Shown in pieces: positions 28,433 through 37,365 of a stretch of 64,000 bases of DNA. The stretch comes from Balneolaceae bacterium (GTDB lineage: Bacteria; Bacteroidota; Rhodothermia; Balneolales; Balneolaceae): assembly GCA_020832285.1 (NCBI GenBank), contig JAFIFB010000007.1:32753-96752 (forward strand), given 5' to 3'. The stretch's first letter is position 1, and every line of letters starts with the position of its first letter. The notes beneath the pieces are model-generated. The model was not told the DNA's origin. It saw only the letters and a program-made list of their open reading frames with translations, and did not search any database. The position numbers and the translations under genes were made by a program.

Positions 28433-29316
28433 ATATCTGGATCGATATCAGTGCTCTTGAAACCGGGAAAAAAAAGTTACTGCCACAGGGTACAATATTC
28501 GGGCTTACCTACCTGATACAACACAACTACTCTGTCGCATTTGATGACTCTCTACTCTCTACTGAACAGCAGCAGCTTCTGAAAAATGAAGAAATTCTAA
28601 CCGGAACTTTTACCCAAGGCCAGGCGGATGCCATTCTACAAAAAAATGAAACGTATCAACTGATTTCGGGACAGGATATCATCGCCAATGGCGTGAATTG
28701 GATTGAACTTGTACAACACCTTCTCTTTCCTGTTCGAAAATCCACCATCAAACGAGATACCAAAGAGACTAATATTTCGGTTTCCATAAATCTGGACGGA
28801 ACTGGAAAAAGCCGCATAAAAACAGGGCTTCATTTCTTTGACCACATGCTCGACCAAATTGCACGGCATGGACTTATTGACATCGAACTAACTTGCAATG
28901 GTGATCTCGATGTAGATGAACATCACACCATTGAAGACACCGCCATCGCTCTGGGACAGGCAATCCGGCAGGCTATTTCAGACAACAAAGCCGGTATACA
29001 ACGCTACGGTTTCGTACTGCCAATGGATGAAGCGCAGGCAATTGTGGCAATTGATCTATCCGATCGCCCCTATCTGCGTTGGGAAGTTGAATTGAAACGG
29101 GAGTATGTGGGTGACGTCCCAACCGAAATGCTGGAACACTTTTTTTATACACTTGCAATGAACGTAAAAGCTACTCTGCATGTTAAGGCTGACGGAAAAA
29201 ATGAACATCACATTATCGAAGCGGTGTTTAAAGGCTTTGCAAAAGCGTTACGCTTTTCTGTAAGCCGAAATGAAAGAATTAAGGGCATTCTACCCTCAAC
29301 TAAAGGAACGATCTAA
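28429..29316 (+). CDS. hisB: Imidazoleglycerol-phosphate dehydratase with degenerate N-terminal domain
   Basis: 295 residues. Residues about 106-295 are a full IGPD: TGLHFFDHMLDQIARHG, DEHHTIEDTAIALGQAI, and KNEHHIIEAVFKGFAKALR provide the two manganese-binding His/Glu clusters. The first 105 residues resemble a shortened, decayed version of the HAD phosphatase half of bifunctional HisB: WIDISALETG stands where FIDRDGT would be, so the nucleophile Asp is lost, and the length is about 60 residues short. Dehydratase activity is expected; histidinol-phosphatase activity is not, and must come from a gene elsewhere. Confidence 0.93.
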   Translation: MNIWIDISALETGKKKLLPQGTIFGLTYLIQHNYSVAFDDSLLSTEQQQLLKNEEILTGTFTQGQADAILQKNETYQLISGQDIIANGVNWIELVQHLLFPVRKSTIKRDTKETNISVSINLDGTGKSRIKTGLHFFDHMLDQIARHGLIDIELTCNGDLDVDEHHTIEDTAIALGQAIRQAISDNKAGIQRYGFVLPMDEAQAIVAIDLSDRPYLRWEVELKREYVGDVPTEMLEHFFYTLAMNVKATLHVKADGKNEHHIIEAVFKGFAKALRFSVSRNERIKGILPSTKGTI

Positions 29317-29422
29317 TCTGAAGTGAAAGGGCCATTGAAAAAACCGAAATACTCAGGAACTAATTTAATCAATAAAATTGTCGGTCTTATTCAATCTCTC
29401 TTCTCACTATCGAAAAACAACC

Positions 29423-30013
29423 ATGATAGGCATTATTAAATATCAGGCAGGAAATCTGGCATCCGTATCAAATGCACTGGAACGACTTGGTGCGAAATAT
29501 TTTATTTCTGATGATCCGGTCAAACTAGAAAAAGCAGATGCTATAATTTTTCCGGGAGTGGGACATGCTGCAGCTGCGATGGATGACCTCCGCTCGAAAG
29601 ACCTGGACGTCTGGCTGAAAGAAACCAAAAAACCGGTATTGGGAATTTGCCTTGGAATGCAATTGCTTTACGAATCATCTGAAGAGGGCAACTCTGAGAC
29701 CCTTGGAATTATTCCTGGTCGGTTAAAAAAGTTTGATTCTTCATTAGCTAAAGTCCCGCACATGGGATGGAATAAATTTAAGCCGGAAAAAGTACATCCA
29801 ATCATTAACGGAATTGGCAGTGAACAATATCTATATTACGTGCACGGTTATTATGCGCCAAAAAATAATTATACATTAGCTACATGCCACTACATTCAGG
29901 ATTTTGCTGCGATTGTGGCGAAAGATAATTTTATCGGTGTTCAGTTTCACCCCGAAAAATCCGGCCAGGTTGGATCGCTTCTCTTGCAGAATTTTCTGCA
30001 TATGGTAAAATAA
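29423..30013 (+). CDS. hisH: Imidazole glycerol phosphate synthase subunit HisH
   Basis: 196 residues from ATG 29423 (an upstream Met at 29378 would add 15 unlikely residues). Class I glutamine amidotransferase: GVGHAAAAM oxyanion region, VLGICLGMQLLYESS with the nucleophile Cys, and VQFHPEKSGQVG with the His-Glu pair. It supplies ammonia to HisF. HisF is not encoded in the window. A 458-base gap separates it from hisA. Confidence 0.96.
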   Translation: MIGIIKYQAGNLASVSNALERLGAKYFISDDPVKLEKADAIIFPGVGHAAAAMDDLRSKDLDVWLKETKKPVLGICLGMQLLYESSEEGNSETLGIIPGRLKKFDSSLAKVPHMGWNKFKPEKVHPIINGIGSEQYLYYVHGYYAPKNNYTLATCHYIQDFAAIVAKDNFIGVQFHPEKSGQVGSLLLQNFLHMVK

Positions 30014-30206
30014 CTTTATTCCCTTTAAAGCACACTGGTACCGGCAAGGCTACTCACAATACTCACCAGTTATCATAACCGAAACGAATTGCTGTTCATT
30101 TTATGACTGTTTGGATGGGCAGGTAATCCGTTTAACTATCTCAAGTTGAGTGTTTTCTGCCGTACTCAAATACCATCAGATATTTTTCTTTCACTTCTTA
30201 CGAAAG

Positions 30207-30395
30207 TTAACTGAGCTCAATGAGCTTTATCCAGTCATCAAAACTATCCTTGTACTCTATTACAATATCAAAATCCGCAGATTTCCCATACCCTCCAGAT
30301 CTGCAGGCACGTTTTGAGTATCCGCTATTCTTCCTTCATATCTTACCATTTTTCCAATGATTTTCACCAATAAACCAAATACCTTTAACGTAAAA
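30207..30395 (-). pseudogene. Possible frame-shifted small gene remnant
   Basis: The 30014-30471 interval has no intact gene. On the minus strand three neighbouring frames read like consecutive pieces of one short protein: KGIWFIGENHWKNGKI, then MVRYEGRIADTQNVPADLEG, then GYGKSADFDIVIEYKDSFDD followed by WIKLIELS and a stop at 30207. Amino-acid composition is protein-like in each, but with two frameshifts. Could be chance; weak call. Confidence 0.2.
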
Positions 30396-30471
30396 ATTAC
30401 AAGACCGGAATAAATACAAAATTATTATAAATTCTGGACCCAATAAATAAGCTCAATAGAAAAATTTTATC

Positions 30472-31194
30472 ATGAACATCATTCCTGCCATTGATCTGCT
30501 GGACGGCCAGGTTGTTCGCCTGAAAAAAGGCGATTATGCTAAAAAAACTGTATATAACCACAATCCGCTTGATGAAGCACACAAATTTGAAACGGCCGGA
30601 TTTTCACACATCCACATCGTTGACCTTAACGGAGCCAAAAGCGGACAATTTGAAAATCTTCCGATTATCCGAAATATCATCAATGAATCGGGCCTGTCAG
30701 TACAAACCGGAGGCGGTGTCCGGTCACTTAAGGACATTGAACTGCTGCTTAATGCCGGATTGAACGGTGTTATCTGTTCCTCTATGGCGGTAAAGAAACC
30801 GGATGAATGGATGGAGGCCATAAAAAACTATCCCCATGAAATGATTTTGGGTCTGGACCTCAAAGATGGAAAAATGGCCTATGGCGGATGGATGGAGACT
30901 TCCGATGAACCGATTGAGCGTTTCCTCAACCCGATGATTGAAGCGGGTCTGCAAACTGTTCTCAGCACCGATATTTCGCGTGACGGGATGCTGAGCGGGC
31001 CAAATGTTGAGATGTACAGCGATCTGCAGAAACGATTCCCGCAAGTGAATTGGATTGCTTCGGGTGGTGTTTCCAGCCTTGAAGACCTGGTAACGTTACA
31101 AAGCCGCGGGCTGTACGGTGTAGTAGTTGGCAAGGCGTACTACGAGGGTCACATCCACCTTGAAGAGATGCAGCAGTTAAGCGGTTCTGTTTAA
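30472..31194 (+). CDS. hisA: ProFAR isomerase HisA
   Basis: 240 residues, a TIM barrel. IIPAIDLLDGQVVRLKKGDY contains the catalytic Asp8; DLNGAK, QTGGGVRS, TDISRDGMLSGPN (second Asp) and ASGGVSS (phosphate-binding) follow in order. It opens the ribose ring of ProFAR. It is the last histidine gene here; hisF and hisI/hisE, which often follow, are absent and the next gene is on the opposite strand. Confidence 0.96.
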   Translation: MNIIPAIDLLDGQVVRLKKGDYAKKTVYNHNPLDEAHKFETAGFSHIHIVDLNGAKSGQFENLPIIRNIINESGLSVQTGGGVRSLKDIELLLNAGLNGVICSSMAVKKPDEWMEAIKNYPHEMILGLDLKDGKMAYGGWMETSDEPIERFLNPMIEAGLQTVLSTDISRDGMLSGPNVEMYSDLQKRFPQVNWIASGGVSSLEDLVTLQSRGLYGVVVGKAYYEGHIHLEEMQQLSGSV

Positions 31195-31224
31195 TCTGGC
31201 TTTTAAACTGATTTTCAGGTTAAT

Positions 31225-32049
31225 CTATTCTTTTCGTTTTTTTAATGGAGTTTGCATCATCCCTTTGACGGTTTGATCTTCTTCACGGTCAAATTCATCA
31301 AGCCCCAGCCGGATGGTTTCCGGTTTTGGGTTGATGCGAAAGGTACGCGCTATGCGGTCCCAGATTGAAAAAAGTGAACTGTAGTTGGAATCTGTTTCGG
31401 GCTGCCAGCGAGAGTGATGAACCCGGTGCATGTTGGGAGTGACAATCACTGCCCGCAAAATTCGATCGTACTTTTCCGGCAGGCCCACATTCGCATGGTG
31501 AAACTGAACCACGGCAAACATCAGGATTTCGTAGAGTACCAGTTCCCAGAGATACACTCCAAACAGAGCGATTAACGGAATACGAAACAGGGATGAAAAG
31601 AAAATTTCTCCCAGGTGGAAACGGCTGGCAGTGGTTACGTCCATTTTATTGTCGGAATGATGCACACTATGGAATCTCCAGAAAAACGGAATCTCGTGAT
31701 TCATCCGATGCCACGTATAAGTCCAGAGATCGAGCAGCAGTATTGCTCCCACTGCATGAAGCCACCCTGGAATTCCAAATCCATCCTGAAGCCAGTGCAT
31801 AATACCAAAACGGGCCTCATCTGCCCACAATGAGGCTGTTAGCCAGAGCCCCACAAAAACAAGGCTCACCATCAGACCGTTCAGAATCCCTATGACCATA
31901 TTACGGAATGCATGTTTCCCGCGGTCTTTTAATGAACCACTGAAATAGGCATAAAACGGCTGTATCGACTCCCAAAGAAAGAGCAGAATAAGCACAGCCA
32001 CCAATGCTATGACCTGTGTTTCCTGTAAAGATGCAAGAATGGGTTCCAT
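31225..32049 (-). CDS. Sterol desaturase/fatty acid hydroxylase family membrane protein
   Basis: 274 residues with four or five membrane segments and the histidine boxes of the di-iron FA-hydroxylase family: HRMNH (about 112), HSVHH (about 127), and HRVHHSRW (about 208), plus FHHAN. Members hydroxylate or desaturate lipids at a membrane di-iron centre. Substrate unknown. Convergent with hisA, 30 bases apart. Confidence 0.88.
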   Translation of the reverse strand: MEPILASLQETQVIALVAVLILLFLWESIQPFYAYFSGSLKDRGKHAFRNMVIGILNGLMVSLVFVGLWLTASLWADEARFGIMHWLQDGFGIPGWLHAVGAILLLDLWTYTWHRMNHEIPFFWRFHSVHHSDNKMDVTTASRFHLGEIFFSSLFRIPLIALFGVYLWELVLYEILMFAVVQFHHANVGLPEKYDRILRAVIVTPNMHRVHHSRWQPETDSNYSSLFSIWDRIARTFRINPKPETIRLGLDEFDREEDQTVKGMMQTPLKKRKE

Positions 32050-32251
32050 AAAAAATCAGCTTTTTAAAAAAGTAATTTCGATGTAAAATTAATTTTGAGC
32101 TGATCTGATACCGCAAACTATATTGCTCAAAGCCAACATTCCAACCATATAAGCATTACCCATTCCGATTTGTTTGAACATTACCCGAAATAATAAACAT
32201 GGAACACTTTTCTTCTTGTTTTCGTAATACTAAATTTTTTCGGCAGGCTAT

Positions 32252-32914
32252 CTATGTTACATTCACAGCCAATCCCTTCAATTCCCACTCAGGATAGCCG
32301 ACCTCCAGCCGGGCAGCCCGGTACCCCTTCTCCTGAAGGAGCTCTACAGCTTCATAGGCCATAGCACATAACGGTCCGCGGCAGTATGCAACGATCTGTT
32401 TGTCCTTTGGCAGGCTTTTCAGCTTTCGAATCAACTCATCATGCGGGACAGACACGGCCGATTCTATGTGCCCCGCCTCATACTCTTTCCTCGGCCTCAC
32501 ATCAATTACAAATGCGGAACCCTTCTCCAAACGATTGAGGAGCTCACCTGATGTGACCGATTCCATAGCTTTGCGCGATGTGCGAAAATCCCGGATAAGC
32601 CGCTCAACCTCTGCATTGCGGGATAAACCAAGCTCCCTCATGGAATTCCAGACCTCAAACACATGGCGGTTTGCAAGGGAATAGTACCGGTATTTTCCTC
32701 TTTTTTCTGTTGCAACAAGGCGCGCACCCTTTAGCGTTTGCAGATGCTGAGACGCATTTGCAATACTCAACGCGGTTTGATCTGCAATATATTCAACCGA
32801 AGAAGGACCCTGCGCGAGGAGTTCAATAATTTCCAGCCTGTGTGGATTTGCAAGTGCTTTCGTTATGGAAGCAAGTTCACCATAGACTTTATTCTTGAAA
32901 TCACGGACATTCAT
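32252..32914 (-). CDS. ArsR-type HTH regulator fused to a rhodanese domain
   Basis: 220 residues. Residues 15-90 are a winged helix (LANPHRLEIIELLAQGPSSVEYIA, SIANASQHLQTLKGARLV) of the ArsR type without an obvious metal-binding CxC motif. Residues 115-215 form a rhodanese domain, ending in the active-site loop YCRGPLCAMAY with two Cys. The fusion suggests a sensor of persulfide or redox state. An inverted repeat at 32962-32982 may be its operator. Monocistronic as far as can be seen. Confidence 0.88.
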   Translation of the reverse strand: MNVRDFKNKVYGELASITKALANPHRLEIIELLAQGPSSVEYIADQTALSIANASQHLQTLKGARLVATEKRGKYRYYSLANRHVFEVWNSMRELGLSRNAEVERLIRDFRTSRKAMESVTSGELLNRLEKGSAFVIDVRPRKEYEAGHIESAVSVPHDELIRKLKSLPKDKQIVAYCRGPLCAMAYEAVELLQEKGYRAARLEVGYPEWELKGLAVNVT

Positions 32915-32961
32915 CTGAAATAGAATTAATGATAGTTTTCAATAAGATATTAAAATCAGTA

Positions 32962-32982
32962 CAATAATCAATATAATTATTG
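32962..32982. promoter_or_regulatory. Inverted repeat upstream of the ArsR-rhodanese gene
   Basis: CAATAAT-N7-ATTATTG, perfect 7-base arms, 48 bases before the start codon. AT-rich dyads of this kind are typical of ArsR-family operators. Confidence 0.4.
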
Positions 32983-33362
32983 AATATATATACTCTGCCT
33001 ATTTTTATTACTTCAATTTTTTTATGGGTTGAATCGAGAAACAGGAAATGGGAATCCTTCCTGATTTTCCAGCAGGTTCTAACTAAAGCAACCCGATGTG
33101 CCTTAGCTCCATTAATAATACCAACAGGTTATCTCAACCTGCCGGCTGACCAACATCAAAGAATCATGAAAATCACTCTGGATATTGGCTTAAAAATATT
33201 GAGTAATTCCTCCAAAAGATATCTTAATCGCATGTTGATGTGAATTGTGTCATTTACTGAAACTTATTCATCTGTTACCGGTCTGAATCGGAAAAATCCC
33301 GAATACAACCTGCTCCCGAACAGGTATTTTCGGATAAATCTCCATTTTAAACCTCAGATGTT
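32983..33362. other. Intergenic region without a supported gene
   Basis: A TTG-started frame of 87 codons (32980-33243) has no recognisable features. A small hairpin CAGGTT-ATCTC-AACCTG (33125-33141) recalls the AACCTG-type palindromes of the REP-like element. The right end must hold the promoter of the Pro-rich lipoprotein. Confidence 0.4.
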
Positions 33363-33668
33363 ATGAAAGGTATAAAGTTAATTTTCGCAAGTTTATTGAT
33401 TGGAATGTTTGTAATTAATGGATGCTCGGTAACTGGTGGCATTTTAATTGAACCGGATCGTGGTGTTGTTCATAAACCGGTACATGTAAAAGAGAAACCA
33501 AAAAAAGGCAAACACAGATCTTTCAAAATTCCTCCGGGTCACATACCTCCTCCGGGTACCTGCCGAATTTGGTACGATAACACTCCTCCTGGCCGGCAGC
33601 CACCCCCCGGCGACTGCAGATTATTACAGTACAGAGTGCCTCCAAATGCGATTCTGATTGTGGGATAG
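33363..33668 (+). CDS. Small proline-rich lipoprotein
   Basis: 101 residues. The signal ends at GMFVINGC (Cys21). The mature part has a basic linker (KEKPKKGKHR) and two Pro/Gly motifs, IPPGHIPPPGTCRIWYDNTP and RQPPPGDCRLLQY, forming a tandem repeat with conserved Cys-Arg. This PPG-C-R pattern recurs in exported proteins of many bacteria; function unknown. Isolated gene convergent with dinB. Confidence 0.75.
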   Translation: MKGIKLIFASLLIGMFVINGCSVTGGILIEPDRGVVHKPVHVKEKPKKGKHRSFKIPPGHIPPPGTCRIWYDNTPPGRQPPPGDCRLLQYRVPPNAILIVG

Positions 33669-33684
33669 TATTCTTAACGCAGTA

Positions 33685-34785
33685 TCATTCACCCTCAAAT
33701 GGAATTTCAAGCTGCCGGCCGATCATTCCGCCCTCGGCAAGGTTCAGTCCGGAAACGGAAATTCCAAGCAGGCGAACTTCCCGGTCCCCTGCTTCGGTTT
33801 CGATTAGCAAACTTTTTGCCACTTCCGAAAGTTCTTCGGCCCGGTTGGTAAAATGATTCAATGTATGACTGCGGGTAACCGTCTCAAAGTTTTTATAGCG
33901 CACCTTTAACGTGATAGTTTTTCCTGTTGCATTCAGTTTTTCCATCGATTTGGATATTTTTTCGGCAAGCTGGTCGAGAAACTCCCGGATCCACTCCAGG
34001 TCGGACACATCAACCGGGAAAGTGCGTTCTTTGCCAATCGATTTTCGAATGCGATTGGGTTTCACCTGCCGATTGTCGATACCACGCACAATTCTGTAAT
34101 AATGGTGCCCGGACTTCCCGAACTGTTTTACAAGGTCTACTTCGTTCCACTGCTTCAAATCGGCCCCGCTTTTGATGCCCAATGATTCCATCTTGCTGCG
34201 TGTAGCTTTGCCTACCCCAAAAAATTTACCAATGGGAAGCTCTTCAATAAAAGCTTCCGCCTTATCGGGAGTGATGACGCTCAGCCCATCAGGTTTGTCG
34301 AGATCCGAAGCTATTTTCGCCAAAAACTTGTTAAAAGAAACACCTGCCGAAGCGGTCAGCCCGGTTTCCTGTTTAACCCTTTTTTTGATCTCCCGGGCTA
34401 TCAGTGTTCCGGAGGGAATGTTTTTGTGATTTTCGGTGACATCGAGGTAGGCTTCATCAAGTGAAAGCGGCTCAACCAAATCGGAGTAATCAATAAAAAT
34501 ATCCCGGATTTGATACGACACATCCCGGTACACTTCAAACCGGGGTTTCAGAAAAACAGCGTGAGGGCACAGCTTCACAGCCCTTGATGCCGGCATCGCT
34601 GAGTGGATACCAAACTTCCGTGCCTCATAACTTGCTGCCGCCACCACACCACGCCCCTGTGGAGAGCCACCCACCACAACCGGTTTATTACGGTATTCGG
34701 GAAAATCACGCTGCTCAACTGAAGCATAAAATGCATCCATATCCACATGAATAATTTTCCGGATGTCTGGTTTAAGTATTTTCAT
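33685..34785 (-). CDS. dinB: DNA polymerase IV (DinB)
   Basis: 366 residues, a Y-family translesion polymerase. IIHVDMDAFYASVEQRD carries the first catalytic Asp, and LSLDEAYLDVT the SxDE pair. GKATRSKMESLGI is the helix-hairpin-helix and the C-terminal little-finger domain ends in VSGLNL. The C-terminal tail RQLEIPFEGE resembles the beta-clamp-binding QLxLPF motif. No LexA box was identified upstream. Confidence 0.95.
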   Translation of the reverse strand: MKILKPDIRKIIHVDMDAFYASVEQRDFPEYRNKPVVVGGSPQGRGVVAAASYEARKFGIHSAMPASRAVKLCPHAVFLKPRFEVYRDVSYQIRDIFIDYSDLVEPLSLDEAYLDVTENHKNIPSGTLIAREIKKRVKQETGLTASAGVSFNKFLAKIASDLDKPDGLSVITPDKAEAFIEELPIGKFFGVGKATRSKMESLGIKSGADLKQWNEVDLVKQFGKSGHHYYRIVRGIDNRQVKPNRIRKSIGKERTFPVDVSDLEWIREFLDQLAEKISKSMEKLNATGKTITLKVRYKNFETVTRSHTLNHFTNRAEELSEVAKSLLIETEAGDREVRLLGISVSGLNLAEGGMIGRQLEIPFEGE

Positions 34786-34987
34786 AAAAAATCTCTGCTG
34801 CGGACAGGTAAAAAAAACTGAAAATTTGTACCTTTAGCGATTAGTGCATATTTCAAACAATTCCACAGAGTATTGTCATTTACAAATATGAATCACAACT
34901 ATGACTGGCAAAATCATAAAACGTCGTGGATTTGCTCCAAAGCACTCTCAACAAATTACAAAGTAATACAAATAAAACGATTGATTG

Positions 34988-35263
34988 ATGGAAGAATTAA
35001 ACAGTGTTACCATTTACTGGCTCATTTCTATCGGGTTGCTGGTTGGTTTTATTATCGACCTGGTAATGATTAAACGCGGAATCGGAATGATCGGCAACAT
35101 CATAGGCGGGGCGGCCGGCTCGGTGATCATCGGGGTTTGCTCTATTATGCTGAATCTCTACGCACCCCTGATTTATGCCGCTGTGGGTTCAATTGCATTT
35201 CTCTTTCTCATCAACGTCTTCAGCTTTCACGTATCTGAACAAATTGATGCCCGGGCGAGCTAA
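34988..35263 (+). CDS. Small membrane protein, GlsB/YeaQ-like
   Basis: 91 residues from ATG 34988 (a TTG codon directly before could also serve). Three hydrophobic segments (VTIYWLISIGLLVGFIIDL, GNIIGGAAGSVIIGVCSIML, IYAAVGSIAFLFLINVF) with a glycine-rich GNIIGGAAGS turn resemble transglycosylase-associated/YeaQ stress proteins, but the match is not strong. Inner-membrane location expected. Confidence 0.6.
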   Translation: MEELNSVTIYWLISIGLLVGFIIDLVMIKRGIGMIGNIIGGAAGSVIIGVCSIMLNLYAPLIYAAVGSIAFLFLINVFSFHVSEQIDARAS

Positions 35264-35326
35264 ATTTTTTCATCTAACTGTTTTTTAGTTCGAGTTTAAC
35301 CTATAAAATAACCGGCAGTTCCAGCT

Positions 35327-35863
35327 ATGAGTTTACCGAAAGTGGGTGGAACCGTTCTGTGGCTCTTGCCTGGTCGCGATTGCGACGAACTGTTCACAGA
35401 CATCATTCAAAAGCTGGCCAGGCGTTATGATGCGCCAATATTCATGCCGCATATCACCATCGGCAGGGTACCGGACTGGGAACCAGAAAAAATCATTCAT
35501 GCTATTGATGTAATCTCAGAAAACACCAGCCGCTTCAGCATGCCTGTTAAAACGGTTCATTGCAAAAATCATCCCTATCAGAAAATATCGGTTGAAACAG
35601 AACCGGTTCCCGGCTTTGAAACTCTACTGGGGCAGATCAATCATCAGTTTTGCGGCGAATATGGCAAGAGAGAATATCCTCATCTTTCCCTTCTTTACAG
35701 CAAACTGCCCTGTTCCCGCCTGCAGGATAAAGTGGTCCGCCTCCGAAGTAAAATGCCAGACCAGATCCATCTGTATCAACTGGCTTATATTAGTGTTTCT
35801 GGCACACCTGAACAGTGGCATGTAATTCACAGCTGTTCTCTTAAAGAAGTTTCACAAGTTTGA
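35327..35863 (+). CDS. 2H phosphoesterase, cyclic phosphodiesterase/RNA ligase-like
   Basis: 178 residues with two HxTx-type motifs: PHITIGR near residue 42 and PHLSLLY near residue 121. The order and spacing are those of 2H phosphoesterases (CPDase, 2',5' RNA ligase, LigT). VGGTVLWLLP at the N-terminus matches the first strand of the plant and bacterial CPDase type. It probably hydrolyses a cyclic nucleotide phosphate end; target unknown. Lies upstream of glutamate dehydrogenase with 65 bases between. Confidence 0.8.
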   Translation: MSLPKVGGTVLWLLPGRDCDELFTDIIQKLARRYDAPIFMPHITIGRVPDWEPEKIIHAIDVISENTSRFSMPVKTVHCKNHPYQKISVETEPVPGFETLLGQINHQFCGEYGKREYPHLSLLYSKLPCSRLQDKVVRLRSKMPDQIHLYQLAYISVSGTPEQWHVIHSCSLKEVSQV

Positions 35864-35928
35864 TTTGAATGTGTGATGCTTATTTGCGACAATAAACAAA
35901 ATTACCATAACAACTTGACGAGACATAA

Positions 35929-37332
35929 ATGAGTGATTATAAATTTTTTGACCAGGTAAACAGGGCATTTGATAAAGCGGCAGCATATACGCGGTTTGAT
36001 GCAGGATTACTATCGCAAATGAAATCATGCAACGATGTTTTGCATATCACCTTTCCTCTGGAAAGAGATGATGGCAGCATTGAAGTAATTCATGGCTGGC
36101 GGGTGGAACACAGCCATCATAAACTACCCACCAAAGGAGGAATCCGCTACAGCCTGACGGTAAACGAGGACGAAACAATGGCCCTCGCAGCACTGATGAC
36201 ATATAAATGCGCAGTGGTGGATGTCCCCTTCGGAGGAGCCAAGGGAGGGATCCGGATTAATAAAAATGATTATTCCAGCGATGAACTGGAGCGGATTACA
36301 AGACGCTACACATTCCAGCTTTTTAAAAAGAATTTTATCGGTCCCGGCTCAGATGTGCCTGCTCCCGACTACGGCACCGGTGCCAGGGAGATGGGCTGGA
36401 TTCTTGATACATTCCGCCAGTTAAGTTCAGACATTGATGCCGAAGGTTGTGTTACCGGAAAGCCTTTGGGACAAGGCGGTATTCGCGGACGAACCGAAGC
36501 CACCGGCCGCGGTGTCTTCTTCGGCATTGAAGAAGCATGCTCCGACAAAGAAGACATGAAAAAGATCGGCCTTGAAACTGGTATTGAAGGGAAAACTTTT
36601 GTGGTCCAGGGATTGGGAAATGTGGGCTATCATTCCGCTAAATACCTCACAGAAGCCGGAGCTATAATGGTTGGAGTTGCTGAAATGGATGGCTCTATTT
36701 ACAATGAGAACGGGATCGACCTTGAAAAACTGACCGATTACCGCCGTGAAACCGGAGGAATTGTTGGCTTTGAAGGTGCTCAGACATTAAAAGATAGTAA
36801 TACGGTATTGGAGGCAGAGTGTGATATACTGATACCAGCCGCACTGGAAAACCAGCTCAACGCAGAAAATGCACCACGAATTAAAGCTAAGATTATCGGT
36901 GAGGCGGCGAACGGCCCAACCACTTCTGAGGCTCATGAAATTATTAAAAATAGAGGGGCCCTGATTATTCCAGACAACTACTTGAATGCGGGCGGTGTAA
37001 CTGTCTCATACTTCGAATGGATCAAAAATATTCAGCATGTGCGCTTTGGGCGGATGGGCAAACGATTTGAGGAAGACAGCTACAAACGCATTCTCTCTGT
37101 GATTGAAGCCGTTTCTGATCGGAAATTTAGCGCTAAAGAGCTGAAATATCTTGCCAAAGGTGGCGGGGAAGCTGAGCTGGTTGACTCGGGACTGAAGGAT
37201 ACGATGGTAAACAGTTATAATGAAATCAACGGAATCCGCAAGAAACACAATGTGGATCTACGAACCGCTGCATTCATAAGTGCAATTAACAAGGTGGGTG
37301 AAATGTATGAACACATGGGTATTTTTCCATAA
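35929..37332 (+). CDS. Glu/Leu/Phe/Val dehydrogenase (probable glutamate dehydrogenase)
   Basis: 467 residues. PTKGGIRYSLTVNEDE, MTYKCAVVDVPFGGAKGGI (catalytic Lys near residue 90), and GSDVPAPDYGTGAREMGWI contain the glutamate-binding and catalytic residues. The Rossmann domain has FVVQGLGNVGYHSAKYL. It interconverts glutamate with 2-oxoglutarate and ammonia. Length and motifs favour the hexameric GDH group. Followed by a hairpin. Confidence 0.94.
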   Translation: MSDYKFFDQVNRAFDKAAAYTRFDAGLLSQMKSCNDVLHITFPLERDDGSIEVIHGWRVEHSHHKLPTKGGIRYSLTVNEDETMALAALMTYKCAVVDVPFGGAKGGIRINKNDYSSDELERITRRYTFQLFKKNFIGPGSDVPAPDYGTGAREMGWILDTFRQLSSDIDAEGCVTGKPLGQGGIRGRTEATGRGVFFGIEEACSDKEDMKKIGLETGIEGKTFVVQGLGNVGYHSAKYLTEAGAIMVGVAEMDGSIYNENGIDLEKLTDYRRETGGIVGFEGAQTLKDSNTVLEAECDILIPAALENQLNAENAPRIKAKIIGEAANGPTTSEAHEIIKNRGALIIPDNYLNAGGVTVSYFEWIKNIQHVRFGRMGKRFEEDSYKRILSVIEAVSDRKFSAKELKYLAKGGGEAELVDSGLKDTMVNSYNEINGIRKKHNVDLRTAAFISAINKVGEMYEHMGIFP

Positions 37333-37339
37333 AAAAAGA

Positions 37340-37365
37340 GCCCTGCACTGGTCAAAGTGCAAGGC
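37340..37365 (+). terminator. Hairpin after the glutamate dehydrogenase gene
   Basis: GCC-C-TGCACT pairs with AGTGCA-A-GGC across a short loop, 8 bases after the stop. It lacks an adjacent T run (ATCAATG follows), so termination would be weak. Confidence 0.4.

Noticed and set aside
32980..33243. An 87-codon frame with a TTG start
   Set aside because: No motif or signal, unusual start and repeats inside; treated as non-coding.
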